From a virus: a stretch of DNA of 57,848 nucleotides. Below are positions 15,180-22,648 of this stretch, piece by piece (within the stretch, counting starts at the first letter, position 1; each line of letters starts with the position of its first letter). A program made the position numbers and the translations under genes. The stretch spans positions 1-57,848 of IMG/VR virus record IMGVR_UViG_3300042543_000614. One strand, given 5' to 3'. The notes beneath the pieces are model-generated. The model was not told the DNA's origin. It was given only the letters and a program-made list of their open reading frames with translations, and searched no databases.

Positions 15180-15698
15180 TCAGGCCACCTCCCGGTCACG
15201 AGGGTCCACCCAACCCAGGCCGATCAGGCGAAACAGCTCTGGCTCGGTGCGCACTGGCACCACCGACCCATCGGCGCGGCGCAGCAGGCCGCCTTCGGAG
15301 TGGTAGCCAGCCCGCACCCAGGCCCGGGCCAGCACCTGGTGGCACCAGTCAGCTGAGCCGGTGCGGATCGCCCGCTGCAGGCCGTAGCCGTCGGGATGGA
15401 CCATGAACAGATCAAGCCGGACCCCCTCGGGGAGGATCCGCTGCGTGTATTTGCAGGGCAGCTCCCCACGCACCTTCTCCCACTGGTTCACCACCGTGGC
15501 AATGCCGCTGCAGAACAGCGGTGAGGCGTCGTAGGGCTTGGGGACACACACGATCTCGATGTCGCCGATCGTGGGCCGCTGCCGGCGGATGCTGCCGGCG
15601 AGACTGATCACCTCGCAGTGCGGGTCGAGCTGCTCCATCACACCTACGGCGATGGCCTCGGCTTGGGCCAGGGGGATGCGGTCGGTGGTGGTGCTCAT
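15180..15698 (-). CDS. Pol-beta/Pol-X-like nucleotidyltransferase
   Basis: A 172-aa nucleotidyltransferase-fold protein. The helix-turn G-S signature is AGSIRRQRPTIGDIEIV (about residues 34-50), with Asp and Glu at the metal-binding D-x-E positions; a third acidic strand is VRLDLFMV (about 92-99). This matches the palm core of family X polymerases, without the 8-kDa and fingers domains. Such phage proteins may act in gap filling or nucleotide transfer; the substrate is unknown. It overlaps the dATP/dGTP hydrolase gene by 4 bases. Confidence 0.75.
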   Translation of the reverse strand: MSTTTDRIPLAQAEAIAVGVMEQLDPHCEVISLAGSIRRQRPTIGDIEIVCVPKPYDASPLFCSGIATVVNQWEKVRGELPCKYTQRILPEGVRLDLFMVHPDGYGLQRAIRTGSADWCHQVLARAWVRAGYHSEGGLLRRADGSVVPVRTEPELFRLIGLGWVDPRDREVA

Positions 15699-16150
15699 AA
15701 GAACATCCCGGTGTTGCGCTGCTTCTGCTTCTTCTGCAACTCGAGGATCAGGTCAGGCCGCTGCTGAATCCCCCGCAGCCATTCCAGGCTGACCAACACC
15801 ATTTCGGGCGCGGCTTCTTCGCCTTGGCGGTCGTGCTCAATCGCCTTGTTCGGATCGGCCGTGCGCCAATCCGGCCATGTGCGGCTCTCGTTGGTGCGCT
15901 GCTTGGCCAGCAGGGCGGCGATCACCTGTTCTGGTGTGGCACCGCTGCGCAGAGCCCCGTCGAATCCAAGAATGATCACGTCGATCCACTCGGGCAGGGT
16001 TGGCTGCCCCTGGTCGGCCGCGGCCTCGACCTCCTGCAGCTCCTTGCGTAGGTGATTGCAGACGCCACGGGTCCGGTCACCAGGGCCGAACGTGAGCTGG
16101 CTGAAGGCGGCCTGTCCGTGGAGGTGCGCCAACAGGTCGAAGCTGCTCAT
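15695..16150 (-). CDS. dATP/dGTP pyrophosphohydrolase-like protein (DUF550 type)
   Basis: A 151-aa MazG-like helical protein. The family core is clear: FGPGDRTRGVCNHLRKELQE (residues 21-40), then LPEWIDVIILGFDGALRSG, QVIAALLAKQRTNESR, and TWPDWRTADPNKAIEHDR (about 91-108). In phages this family is thought to hydrolyse host-derived or modified dNTPs. The Glu residues of KELQEVE and the Asp of WIDVI are the likely metal ligands. ATG 16150 overlaps the stop of the gene before. Confidence 0.85.
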   Translation of the reverse strand: MSSFDLLAHLHGQAAFSQLTFGPGDRTRGVCNHLRKELQEVEAAADQGQPTLPEWIDVIILGFDGALRSGATPEQVIAALLAKQRTNESRTWPDWRTADPNKAIEHDRQGEEAAPEMVLVSLEWLRGIQQRPDLILELQKKQKQRNTGMFL

Positions 16151-16368
16151 AGCCCCCGGTCCGCGAGAAAGCGGCGGGCCGGCTGGCCCAGGTGGCCGCC
16201 ACCGGCAGCGTGCAGCCTCAGCTGCTTGGCCAGCACCCCCGGGCGCTCGCGCCGCAGGAATGCCATCCAGAAGGGATTGATGAACCGTGGCGCCTGAAAC
16301 AGGGCCTGGATGGTCTCCTCCTGGCTGGCCGTGGCCCAGTCGTCCGGGCGATCCTGCAGATGGCTCAC
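16147..16368 (-). CDS. Hypothetical 73-aa protein
   Basis: Unknown. Short, helical and basic at the C-terminus (FLRRERPGVLAKQLRLH). It is overlapped by 4 bases at both ends within the operon, which supports translation. No motif is recognised. Confidence 0.6.
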   Translation of the reverse strand: MSHLQDRPDDWATASQEETIQALFQAPRFINPFWMAFLRRERPGVLAKQLRLHAAGGGHLGQPARRFLADRGL

Positions 16369-16622
16369 GCTTCACCTCCCAGCTGGTCGCACAGGGGGCA
16401 CGGGAAGCCCATCAGCCGGACAACCGTGGCCATCTCGCGCCAGTAACGGCGCCAGGCGGTCGCTGCGGCATGTTTCAGGGCATGGCCGGCCTGGTGGCCA
16501 GCAGGGAGGGCCTCCAGCTGGTGCCGGAGCTCCTGGACCTGGGCACCAGCAAGGTGCGCTCGATCAGTGGCCAGGCGGGCCAACTCGGAAAACAGGGGCG
16601 AGTAGGTCATGTAAGCGTTCAT
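16365..16622 (-). CDS. Hypothetical 85-aa helical protein
   Basis: Unknown. Predicted largely helical with several histidines (AGHQAGHALKHAAATAWRRY) and a C-terminal CPLCDQLGG, a possible single zinc knuckle. ATG 16622 overlaps the upstream stop (ATGA). A longer open frame upstream is rejected because it runs into the preceding gene. Confidence 0.6.
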   Translation of the reverse strand: MNAYMTYSPLFSELARLATDRAHLAGAQVQELRHQLEALPAGHQAGHALKHAAATAWRRYWREMATVVRLMGFPCPLCDQLGGEA

Positions 16623-17305
16623 AAGGATTTCTCCCACTGAAAAGATCGGGACATGAAGCGGTAGAGATCGAGCGCATCTACCCAGCTGCCAACGGCAACA
16701 TCGACATCGATGAGCTCCACGGCGGTGTGGCCGGGGCTGCAGAAGAGCACGAACGCACGCTGCGGCCACCAGCTGTGGGTGTCGATCAGCAGCGCCAGGG
16801 CTGCTCCCAGCTCAGCCGCCACACGCTGGGGGTTGAGCTGATCCGGTGAGCCGGCCTGCACCATGCCAATGCCAATGTCGCTGCCATCTCTGAACCGCAC
16901 CAGCAGGTCGGCAGATGTGGCCACGGGCAGGCGCCAATGCCGCAGGGGCAATGGCGCAGCAAGCACCTCGAGGCGCTGCCAAAAGGGATGGGCGATCAAT
17001 GGCTCGATCGTGGGCAGAGCCGAAGTGAACGGAGCCACGCTGGGCGCCCAGGGGCCCCTGGTGGCCGCGGCCGGGTTGTGGAGGCTGTTGGCGTAGATGG
17101 TGCAGGCCCGCACCACCACGGGATCCTGCGCAGAGATGGTGTGCCTCTGGTCGTGGGGATAGATGCGATCAAGGATCTGGTGAGCCGAGAGAAGCTCTTC
17201 CCCGTTCGGGCTTACGAAGCCGCCATCCGGGAGGGGGAGCAGAGCCTGGCCTTCGGGAGTGGAGAACCAGGTGAGCGGTTCGGGGAGGGAGAGGGAGGTC
17301 ACCAT
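16619..17305 (-). CDS. Hypothetical 228-aa protein
   Basis: Unknown. The N-terminal 60 residues hold short beta-like segments (LLPLPDGGFVSPNGEELLSA); residues 135-215 alternate strands and helices with acidic positions (LLVRFRDGSDIGIG, then ALLIDTHSWWPQRAFVLFCS and VELIDVDVAVG), which could be a degenerate nuclease-like fold, but no catalytic set can be named. Its position in the early operon suggests DNA metabolism. Confidence 0.6.
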   Translation of the reverse strand: MVTSLSLPEPLTWFSTPEGQALLPLPDGGFVSPNGEELLSAHQILDRIYPHDQRHTISAQDPVVVRACTIYANSLHNPAAATRGPWAPSVAPFTSALPTIEPLIAHPFWQRLEVLAAPLPLRHWRLPVATSADLLVRFRDGSDIGIGMVQAGSPDQLNPQRVAAELGAALALLIDTHSWWPQRAFVLFCSPGHTAVELIDVDVAVGSWVDALDLYRFMSRSFQWEKSL

Positions 17306-17445
17306 GACTTTCCCCGCAGATGGGGCGGCATGGCGGTGATCGAGCAGCCGAATTTCTGCCAGCGCATCTCCCAGCCGCAGGGGAGTGGGATGCGCCAGCT
17401 CAGGCCGCCGCTGCGCACATCATTGGTCCTACAGAAGATCAGCAT
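17299..17445 (-). CDS. 48-aa small ORF filling an operon gap
   Basis: ATG 17445 lies two bases after the stop of the 135-aa gene, and its TGA overlaps the next start, so it occupies an otherwise empty 140-base gap in an operon with almost no spacing. The product has a Cys-containing N-terminus (MLIFCRTND), Trp-rich centre and basic tail. No family is seen. Confidence 0.45.
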   Translation of the reverse strand: MLIFCRTNDVRSGGLSWRIPLPCGWEMRWQKFGCSITAMPPHLRGKSW

Positions 17446-17447
17446 GA

Positions 17448-17855
17448 TCACCAGTGCTCTGTGGGCTCAACAGGGCCCACGGGTTCGGGCAGTGCCAGCC
17501 AGGACGGGGCAACGGCGACTGGTGGTAGCGGTGCACTGCTGGCCTGGGCCTCTGTTTCCTTGGGATTGAGCAGGACCACGGGTGCCGCGGCCGCTGCAAG
17601 GGCAAGCAGATGCTCGGCTTCTTCGGGTGGCAGCTCCACCACAAATGCCGCAGTCGTGCGCCATAGCCGGCGGTTCGTGTCCCTGAAATGGCCAACGGCA
17701 AGATCGTCAGCCACATGGAACCGGTGCTCACCGGCGTAGAAGTAGCGGCCCAGGTATCTCTCCACTGGCACCACGTAGCTCTGCGTGGCACCGCGATCAG
17801 TGATCAGGACCATGGCGCCGAGGGGCGGATGCTCGCGTTTCAGGGCAACGGCCAT
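17448..17855 (-). CDS. Hypothetical 135-aa protein
   Basis: Unknown. The first 80 residues alternate short strands (MVLITDRGATQSYVVPVERY, FYAGEHRFHVADD), suggesting a small beta domain. The rest is an alanine/proline-rich tail. ATG 17855 overlaps the upstream stop (TGATG). Confidence 0.6.
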   Translation of the reverse strand: MAVALKREHPPLGAMVLITDRGATQSYVVPVERYLGRYFYAGEHRFHVADDLAVGHFRDTNRRLWRTTAAFVVELPPEEAEHLLALAAAAAPVVLLNPKETEAQASSAPLPPVAVAPSWLALPEPVGPVEPTEHW

Positions 17856-18343
17856 CAGATCTTCTCCGCACCCATGGAAGGCAACAGGTTGCCCATGGCC
17901 TCTCGGGATGCCTGCAGCTGGCGGGCCTGTTCTGCGGTGGCCTGCACCGCCGCGTAGGCGAGCTGTCGACGGTTGCGGTGAATGGCGGCAATCACCTCCT
18001 GGGGCAGCTCGATGCCGATCAGGCGAGGGCCCATGGCGGATTCGACCCTGAGAGGGCCGGATGAATCTCGAAAGCCACCGCCACGGCCGGTTCCGGAGTA
18101 GGCCGCGTGGCAGCAGCAGATCACGGCCGGATCAGAGCCTGCCATCCACTCACCGGTGGGCAACACGTCGTAGTCGCTCAGGTGGTCGTTGATGGCCCGG
18201 TCGTAGTTGCCCACGATGCCGGTGTCGAAACAGGCGAAGCAGGTGTAGCTCGGCAACACAAAAGCCGGGCCAGCGGGTGGGCGCCGCTTGTGGGGGGCAA
18301 GGTCGAAAACGGCGGCCGGTGATGGCGTGATGGAAGAGATCAT
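17855..18343 (-). CDS. Hypothetical Cys-rich protein, possible zinc-binding
   Basis: A 162-aa unknown. YTCFACFDTG and VICCCHAAYSG give CxxC and CCCH clusters about 45 residues apart, a plausible zinc site of the zinc-ribbon kind. The C-terminal third is a long helix (IAAIHRNRRQLAYAAVQATA). Second gene of the early operon; a 4-base overlap with the initiator gene implies coupled translation and perhaps a joint role in replication, as helicase-loader or accessory genes often follow initiators. That role is inference. Confidence 0.6.
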   Translation of the reverse strand: MISSITPSPAAVFDLAPHKRRPPAGPAFVLPSYTCFACFDTGIVGNYDRAINDHLSDYDVLPTGEWMAGSDPAVICCCHAAYSGTGRGGGFRDSSGPLRVESAMGPRLIGIELPQEVIAAIHRNRRQLAYAAVQATAEQARQLQASREAMGNLLPSMGAEKI

Positions 18344-19704
18344 TGGCCGGTGACGTGACGGTGGTAGGCGAACGGGTCGGGGGCGTTGGTTTCGGGATCG
18401 ATGGGAGCAACGAAGGTGGCCGCGGCCACGGCAGCAACGGGCTGGTTTTGGGGCAGGTAGGCCACAAACCGCCGCTCTTTCAGCCAGCGGGCCAGATCGG
18501 GAAAACAGGGAGCAAAACCAGTGGTGGCAAGCTGCTGGTCTTGGGCTCGAAGCTCAGCAGCGTGCGCAACCACCAGGTGGTCGATGGTGTGGCCCTCGGC
18601 GAGGACAACAGCAAGCTCACGCTGGGCAGCGGGGAGAGACTGGCAGGTGGCGCGGCGGGGGCTGCACAGGTAGGCGGCGCTGAGCTGCTCGAACGCGGCA
18701 GAGGCTGCAGGGCCGGCGCGGAGCTGCTCACAACGGCGGCGGTAGCCGGTGTGGAGCGATTTGCAGCCGCTGGCCGCGGCGTGCTCGAGGAAAGGCTGCA
18801 GCACCCCCAGGGCATGGGCATGGAGGATGGCAGATCGATCGCCGGCACTGAGCTCTTTGGGCGCGGCTGGGTGCTTCTCGCGCCGGCGGTGCCACCACTC
18901 CACCAGCAGCTGGCGGTGGGGCTTGGCGCAATCAGGCAGGGCGCTGTCCTGAGCAGCGACTGAGGCGATGGCTGAGGGCTGATCGTCGGCAGGGGAACAG
19001 CGGTCACTGCAAGCCAGGTCGGCATGTCGCTGGGGAGCGGCGTTCTGGTTTGAGGTTACCACGATCTGGCGATCTGTCACAAGCGCGTCAGCGGTTGTGA
19101 CCTGGGGTGCGGAAGCGGAGTCGGTTACGACTCGTTGGGACATATTTATCTTTGAAGAAGTAGTTAACCCTTCTAAGATTTCTTCTTCTGTGTTTAAGGG
19201 TTTATTGATTGGGTCCCCCTGGGGGGGAGTCCCCCCTGGGGGGAGTGGTGCCCCTGAAGGGGACTCCCCCTGGGGGGGAGGGGTGGTGCCCCTGGGGGGC
19301 CTCCCCCCTGGGGGGAGGGGTGCTGTCGTCTTCCGTTCTGCTGCAACGGATTTCGGCCGTTGCCTTTTACGCTTGGTCTCCATCCGCACCCGGTAGACAT
19401 TGGTGCCACGAGGACCGGTGCCCGCCAGGACGATCCATCCCTCTGCCAAAAGGGTGGAAACCGCTGCGCGAATGTCGCGTTCTTTCATCCCACACTCCAA
19501 CGCAAGGCGCGGCACAGACGGGAATGCGTTATCACCCTGTCCAGCGTAAAACCAGAGCCAGGCATATACAAAGATCAGCCTTCTGCGTCCTATTTCTGCA
19601 CAGCTGCTCAGTAATTCCAGCGGTATCTGAGCGAAACGAGGGCGGTATAGTTCAGCATTGGAAAGATCGCGTGGCATGGCAAGATCTGGTGTGGTTGAGT
19701 CCAC
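18340..19704 (-). CDS. Winged-helix protein, probable replication initiator
   Basis: A 454-aa first gene of the minus early operon. Residues 25-110 are a winged helix of the HTH_36/initiator type (FAQIPLELLSSCAEIGRRRL, then FPSVPRLALECGMKERDIRA and a wing at GTGPRGTNVYRV). A basic stretch (KRKRQRPKS) and a Pro/Gly low-complexity linker at about 130-165 (APLPPGGRPPRGTTPPPQGE) separate it from a long C-terminal region with scattered helices. The linker is encoded by a cluster of GC palindromes, an arrangement like initiators that carry the origin inside their own gene, such as lambda O. Start ATG 19704 is preceded by GGGGAG. Confidence 0.6.
   Translation of the reverse strand: MDSTTPDLAMPRDLSNAELYRPRFAQIPLELLSSCAEIGRRRLIFVYAWLWFYAGQGDNAFPSVPRLALECGMKERDIRAAVSTLLAEGWIVLAGTGPRGTNVYRVRMETKRKRQRPKSVAAERKTTAPLPPGGRPPRGTTPPPQGESPSGAPLPPGGTPPQGDPINKPLNTEEEILEGLTTSSKINMSQRVVTDSASAPQVTTADALVTDRQIVVTSNQNAAPQRHADLACSDRCSPADDQPSAIASVAAQDSALPDCAKPHRQLLVEWWHRRREKHPAAPKELSAGDRSAILHAHALGVLQPFLEHAAASGCKSLHTGYRRRCEQLRAGPAASAAFEQLSAAYLCSPRRATCQSLPAAQRELAVVLAEGHTIDHLVVAHAAELRAQDQQLATTGFAPCFPDLARWLKERRFVAYLPQNQPVAAVAAATFVAPIDPETNAPDPFAYHRHVTGQ
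19215..19315. repeat. Cluster of six C(n)T/G(n) palindromes, candidate origin iterons
   Basis: Palindromes of the form CCCCC-T-GGGGG at 19215-19227, 19231-19243, 19266-19278, 19289-19299 and 19303-19315, plus a looser CCCCTGAAGGGG at 19251-19262. They sit inside the linker-coding part of the probable initiator gene. Two TGGTGCCCCTG units also repeat in direct orientation. Either these are initiator-binding iterons or a by-product of a Pro/Gly repeat in the protein. Confidence 0.6.
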
Positions 19705-19742
19705 TCCCCTATGCCTGCAAAGTGCGGTTGATGCCGTAGAAT

Positions 19743-19840
19743 GACCGCGGTGCGGCCATCAGATTCGCTGGGGAGCTTGACTGGTGGCCGCAGCCCGAGA
19801 GGGCAACATGGGCTCCGCCGATTTGGCGGAGCCTTTGTTG
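19743..19840 (+). ncRNA. Candidate structured small RNA ending in an intrinsic terminator
   Basis: About 95 bases with three successive hairpins: a 12-bp stem (19751-19762 with 19781-19792, one U-G pair, 18-base loop), a GCCC-GAGA-GGGC hairpin (19793-19804) and a 9-bp terminator hairpin. TAGAAT at 19737-19742 could be its -10 box; no good -35 is seen. It lies in the gap between the two divergent early operons and no convincing ORF covers it. An upstream leader or attenuator is the alternative to a free small RNA. Confidence 0.5.
19811..19840 (+). terminator. Rho-independent terminator
   Basis: Perfect 9-bp stem GGCTCCGCC (19811-19819) / GGCGGAGCC (19825-19833), 5-base loop, then TTTGTTG on the plus strand. 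There is no T-run on the other side, so it acts on plus-strand transcripts. Confidence 0.8.
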
Positions 19841-20013
19841 CGTTCGGGGAACCGGCCACTGAGCTTCAACCATAGCCGGTTCGGGATGTCGCCACCTGGG
19901 GCCGTTACCAATCTGCCGCCGCCCGTGACCTGGGCCAGCGACAGAGCACCTGTACGGCTGTCTCATTCTGGGCAAGGTTAGGAGTGGTGAGAGCTGCTAA
20001 AACGTGTTCGAGT

Positions 20014-20043
20014 TTGAAAATGCTCGTTTCCCGTCGCTAAGAC
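20014..20043 (+). promoter_or_regulatory. Candidate promoter of the plus early operon
   Basis: TTGAAA (20014-20019), an 18-base spacer and TAAGAC (20038-20043), about 55 bases before the first gene. Related direct repeats (CGTGTTCGAG at about 20003 and CGTGTGTTCGAG at about 20043) flank it and could be regulator sites. Weak match to consensus. Confidence 0.3.
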
Positions 20044-20096
20044 GTGTGTTCGAGACCAGACCGGCTCGTTCTCTGTCTCCGCCTCCTCGGATCGCC

Positions 20097-21035
20097 ATGG
20101 CCAAGAAGCAAAGCCAGAGCAACCTCCCGGTGGAGTCTCAGTTGCTGACGGGATCCGAGCAGCTGGGTTGGCTCACGGCAGAGGTCGATGGTCGTGAGCG
20201 GTTGCGCCAGCTGCTTCAGCAGTGGCAGAAGCGCAACGGCTGGAGCCTCGCGGTAATGTCCCGCCTGGCGGAGCTGTCGCTGCTGGCGAACGCGAAGGTG
20301 CCGGTGCCCGATTGGATTGCCGGCATGCCGCTTCAACCCGGTGATCTGGTGAACCATCGGGGCCACTCCTGGGAGGCCGTTGGCAACCCGTTGACCGAGC
20401 CGGCCGAAGGCGCTGCGGGCTGGATTGATCGAGGCCTCACCAGCCGGTTGCATGCTTCCGGCCTTAACCTCTTCTTCCGCAATCAGAAATCTTCGATCAC
20501 GGTCTCTTTTCTGCTGGAGATGGGCCGGCTGAACGAGTGGATTGCCCGGGTGCAGGCCGGCAAAGCACAGCCGCCAGCTGAACAGCGCTTGTCTGAGCTG
20601 GTGATGGGGTCCACGGTGATCCGCGACAGCGAAGGCCCCCTGGGCCCTGAAGAGTTTCTCTCGATCGCTGGTAGTCGCCTCGAGCCGCCGCCATGGCCCG
20701 ATCAACCAGCGGCCCCTGCCGATGTCGCCACTGTGCCGGCCCGCCAGCTGAGGGCCGCGGCCGCGGCCGCCGGGCTGGACATCATCGACGACTGGGCCAC
20801 CATTGCGGAGCTCTACCCCAGCGACGACCCAGAGCGGCTGAAGCGGCTGCAGAAGGTCCTCCAGGGCCTGGCTCAATGGGACGCCAAGCAGGAGGAGAAT
20901 GAGCGAGTTGCAGCCCATGTGCTCCTCCAACGGCTCCAGCACACAGTCGACATGCGCGCGAAACAGGCTGCAGACCAGCAGGATGCAGACGAACCGGCCG
21001 CGGCATCCGTGGTGATCCCAGCGGTGGTGCAGTAG
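20097..21035 (+). CDS. Hypothetical 312-aa protein, first gene of the plus operon
   Basis: Unknown function. Basic N-terminus, then helical segments (RERLRQLLQQWQKRNGW, MSRLAELSLLANAKV), a possible small beta segment (LQPGDLVNHRGHSWEAVG), and a helical C-terminal third with an Ala-rich stretch (LRAAAAAAGLDIIDDWATIA). ATG 20097 has no good Shine-Dalgarno; starts further upstream in frame would overlap the candidate promoter. Its place ahead of the recombination genes suggests an early role. Confidence 0.65.
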   Translation: MAKKQSQSNLPVESQLLTGSEQLGWLTAEVDGRERLRQLLQQWQKRNGWSLAVMSRLAELSLLANAKVPVPDWIAGMPLQPGDLVNHRGHSWEAVGNPLTEPAEGAAGWIDRGLTSRLHASGLNLFFRNQKSSITVSFLLEMGRLNEWIARVQAGKAQPPAEQRLSELVMGSTVIRDSEGPLGPEEFLSIAGSRLEPPPWPDQPAAPADVATVPARQLRAAAAAAGLDIIDDWATIAELYPSDDPERLKRLQKVLQGLAQWDAKQEENERVAAHVLLQRLQHTVDMRAKQAADQQDADEPAAASVVIPAVVQ

Positions 21036-21036
21036 A

Positions 21037-21312
21037 TCAGCGGCGGCGCCAGCTGAACTGACGTTCGGACCACACAGGCTGGCACTGGAGTTCCTTGGTG
21101 GAGCAATTCGCCTGGGCAGGGGACAGCATGATCAGTCGCAGGCTGATGCAGCCGTGGATCTGGAGAAGCTGCTGGCGGTTCTGCCAAAGCAGATCCGCTG
21201 CTGCAGCGTGAAGAACTGTGACACGTAGTTCGCTTCCAAGTCTGGCCAGGGTCACCAGTGGCGGTGCGTCTGGAACTGGAACTGGGCCGTGGTCATTACC
21301 AGATCGGTTCAT
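21037..21312 (-). CDS. Shortened paralogue of the KilA-N protein C-terminal region
   Basis: A 91-aa minus-strand gene between plus-strand genes. Residues 25-91 (LGSELRVTVLHAAAADLLWQ, then IHGCISLRLIML and ending SWRRR) align by eye with the middle of the 338-aa KilA-N protein at 48688 (IGTELHVRV, ADQLWRQRKQL, LHNCLSLRLFWL, TLRPSRR). The KilA-N DNA-binding domain itself is missing, so this could be a decoy subunit or a decayed copy. No strong ribosome site precedes ATG 21312. Confidence 0.5.
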   Translation of the reverse strand: MNRSGNDHGPVPVPDAPPLVTLARLGSELRVTVLHAAAADLLWQNRQQLLQIHGCISLRLIMLSPAQANCSTKELQCQPVWSERQFSWRRR

Positions 21313-21400
21313 CACGAGTAGGACATAGGTGCTAGGTTTCGCTCGTGCTTGGCCGAGCGTAGCCAGGCAGCTCCCCACCTCAACCAGAGCAACGCACCTG

Positions 21401-22384
21401 ATGGACGCTCTCCCGCCTTCTGGCCCGCCAGCGGAGCCGGCGCAGGAAACGCCTGCACCGGCTGATCCGCTCACCCAGACGGTTCTTGACATTGCCGATC
21501 GTCTTGCCGCGCTGGAAGAACACACGGCCGTCAAGCACGAGGCGGTGCGCGAGGCCTTTGCTGGTCTCCGTGCTGAGCTGCGCAAAGGTCTGGACTCTCA
21601 AGGCAAGATTACGGATGACCCGGGCCGCCGGCTGGTGGGGTTTCTGGGCTATCAGCCCAGCACCCAGCAGCAGGTTGAGCTGTTCACCGCCTACGCGGCC
21701 TGGCATGCCACCAATCCCAAGCTGGTAGAGAACCGCCAGGCCGAGTACACAACAAAGAAAGGCCAGTTGGTGTCCTACGGCTATGCCGATCTGGCTGGCG
21801 TGATCGCCACGGCTCAGACCGCTGCGCCATTTGGTCTCTCTGCTTTCACCAGGCAGGAGTTTGACGACAACGGCCATCCCATCGTGACCGGCTACCTGGT
21901 GCACACCAGCGGTGGGGCAACCAGCACGGGCCCAGTTCCACTGTTCACGGCCGATAGCGACCGCCCGGGTCAGGCACATGCCAGTGGCCTCACAACCTGC
22001 CGGCGCCTAGCGCTGCAGATGGCCATCGGCCTGGCCGCTGAGCGCGAAGACGATTTCAACTTGAGCAATGAAACCTCAGCTGCCACCCGGGCAGCACCAC
22101 GGTCAGCAGCACCGGCTCGCACCGTTGGCGAGCGACCGATTGCAAACCCACCGCGCCGTGTTGCAGACCCAGAACGAGATCAGCGCAACACAGCTGCCAC
22201 CACTCGGCCAGCGCCCGTCACGCGCCAGGGGCCCCCACCCGGCTGGCTGAGCAAGGAAGAGCGCGACGCGCTTGAGCAGGAGCTCATGGATCCCGCCATC
22301 ACCCCGCAGCGATTTGCTGAGATCGAGGAGAAGCTGCTCGCCGCCAAACAGTCGGTCAGCACCTCCGGAGGTGCTGGGCAATGA
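21401..22384 (+). CDS. ERF-family single-strand annealing recombinase
   Basis: About 327 aa. The ERF core spans about residues 75-220: VELFTAYAAWHATNPKLVEN, then YGYADLAGVIATAQTAAPFG, the VTGYLVHTSGG strand, and the closing LTTCRRLALQMAIGLAAERE with its acidic end EDD. Proline-rich linker and helical tail follow. ERF proteins anneal complementary single strands for phage recombination and circularisation. ATG 21401 is taken as start; the frame is open to 21329. A matching exonuclease is not obvious, though a PD-(D/E)XK-like gene lies 3 kb downstream. Confidence 0.8.
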   Translation: MDALPPSGPPAEPAQETPAPADPLTQTVLDIADRLAALEEHTAVKHEAVREAFAGLRAELRKGLDSQGKITDDPGRRLVGFLGYQPSTQQQVELFTAYAAWHATNPKLVENRQAEYTTKKGQLVSYGYADLAGVIATAQTAAPFGLSAFTRQEFDDNGHPIVTGYLVHTSGGATSTGPVPLFTADSDRPGQAHASGLTTCRRLALQMAIGLAAEREDDFNLSNETSAATRAAPRSAAPARTVGERPIANPPRRVADPERDQRNTAATTRPAPVTRQGPPPGWLSKEERDALEQELMDPAITPQRFAEIEEKLLAAKQSVSTSGGAGQ

Positions 22385-22648
22385 ACCACTACGGCCGCAG
22401 GGTGTCAGCACGCAGCCCATAGGGTTCTGTGCTGATGCTGCAGCACATGAGACGTGTGTGATGGCCTCCCAGGAGATGCCGGCCACTGAGCGGACGACTC
22501 GGTGGGGTCAAACCCAGCCTCTCCCCAGACACGGGCCCCGCCGCGGGATGTGGGTTCGCTCCAGGTCATGGGCCATCAGGCCCACATCAAGGTCATCAGC
22601 AGCATATTGCCCAGCAATCAATTCCCACTTCATTATTCCTGATTGATC

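Noticed and set aside
19215-19315. GC palindromes as terminators
   Set aside because: No T-runs follow them and they lie inside an open gene.
19709-19975. Minus-strand open frame across the candidate small RNA
   Set aside because: No ribosome site, basic and Pro-rich shadow-like composition; the hairpins explain the sequence better.
22508-22636. Minus-strand 42-codon ORF before the DUF2303 gene
   Set aside because: No ribosome site, no overlap with neighbours and no recognisable feature; left as non-coding.
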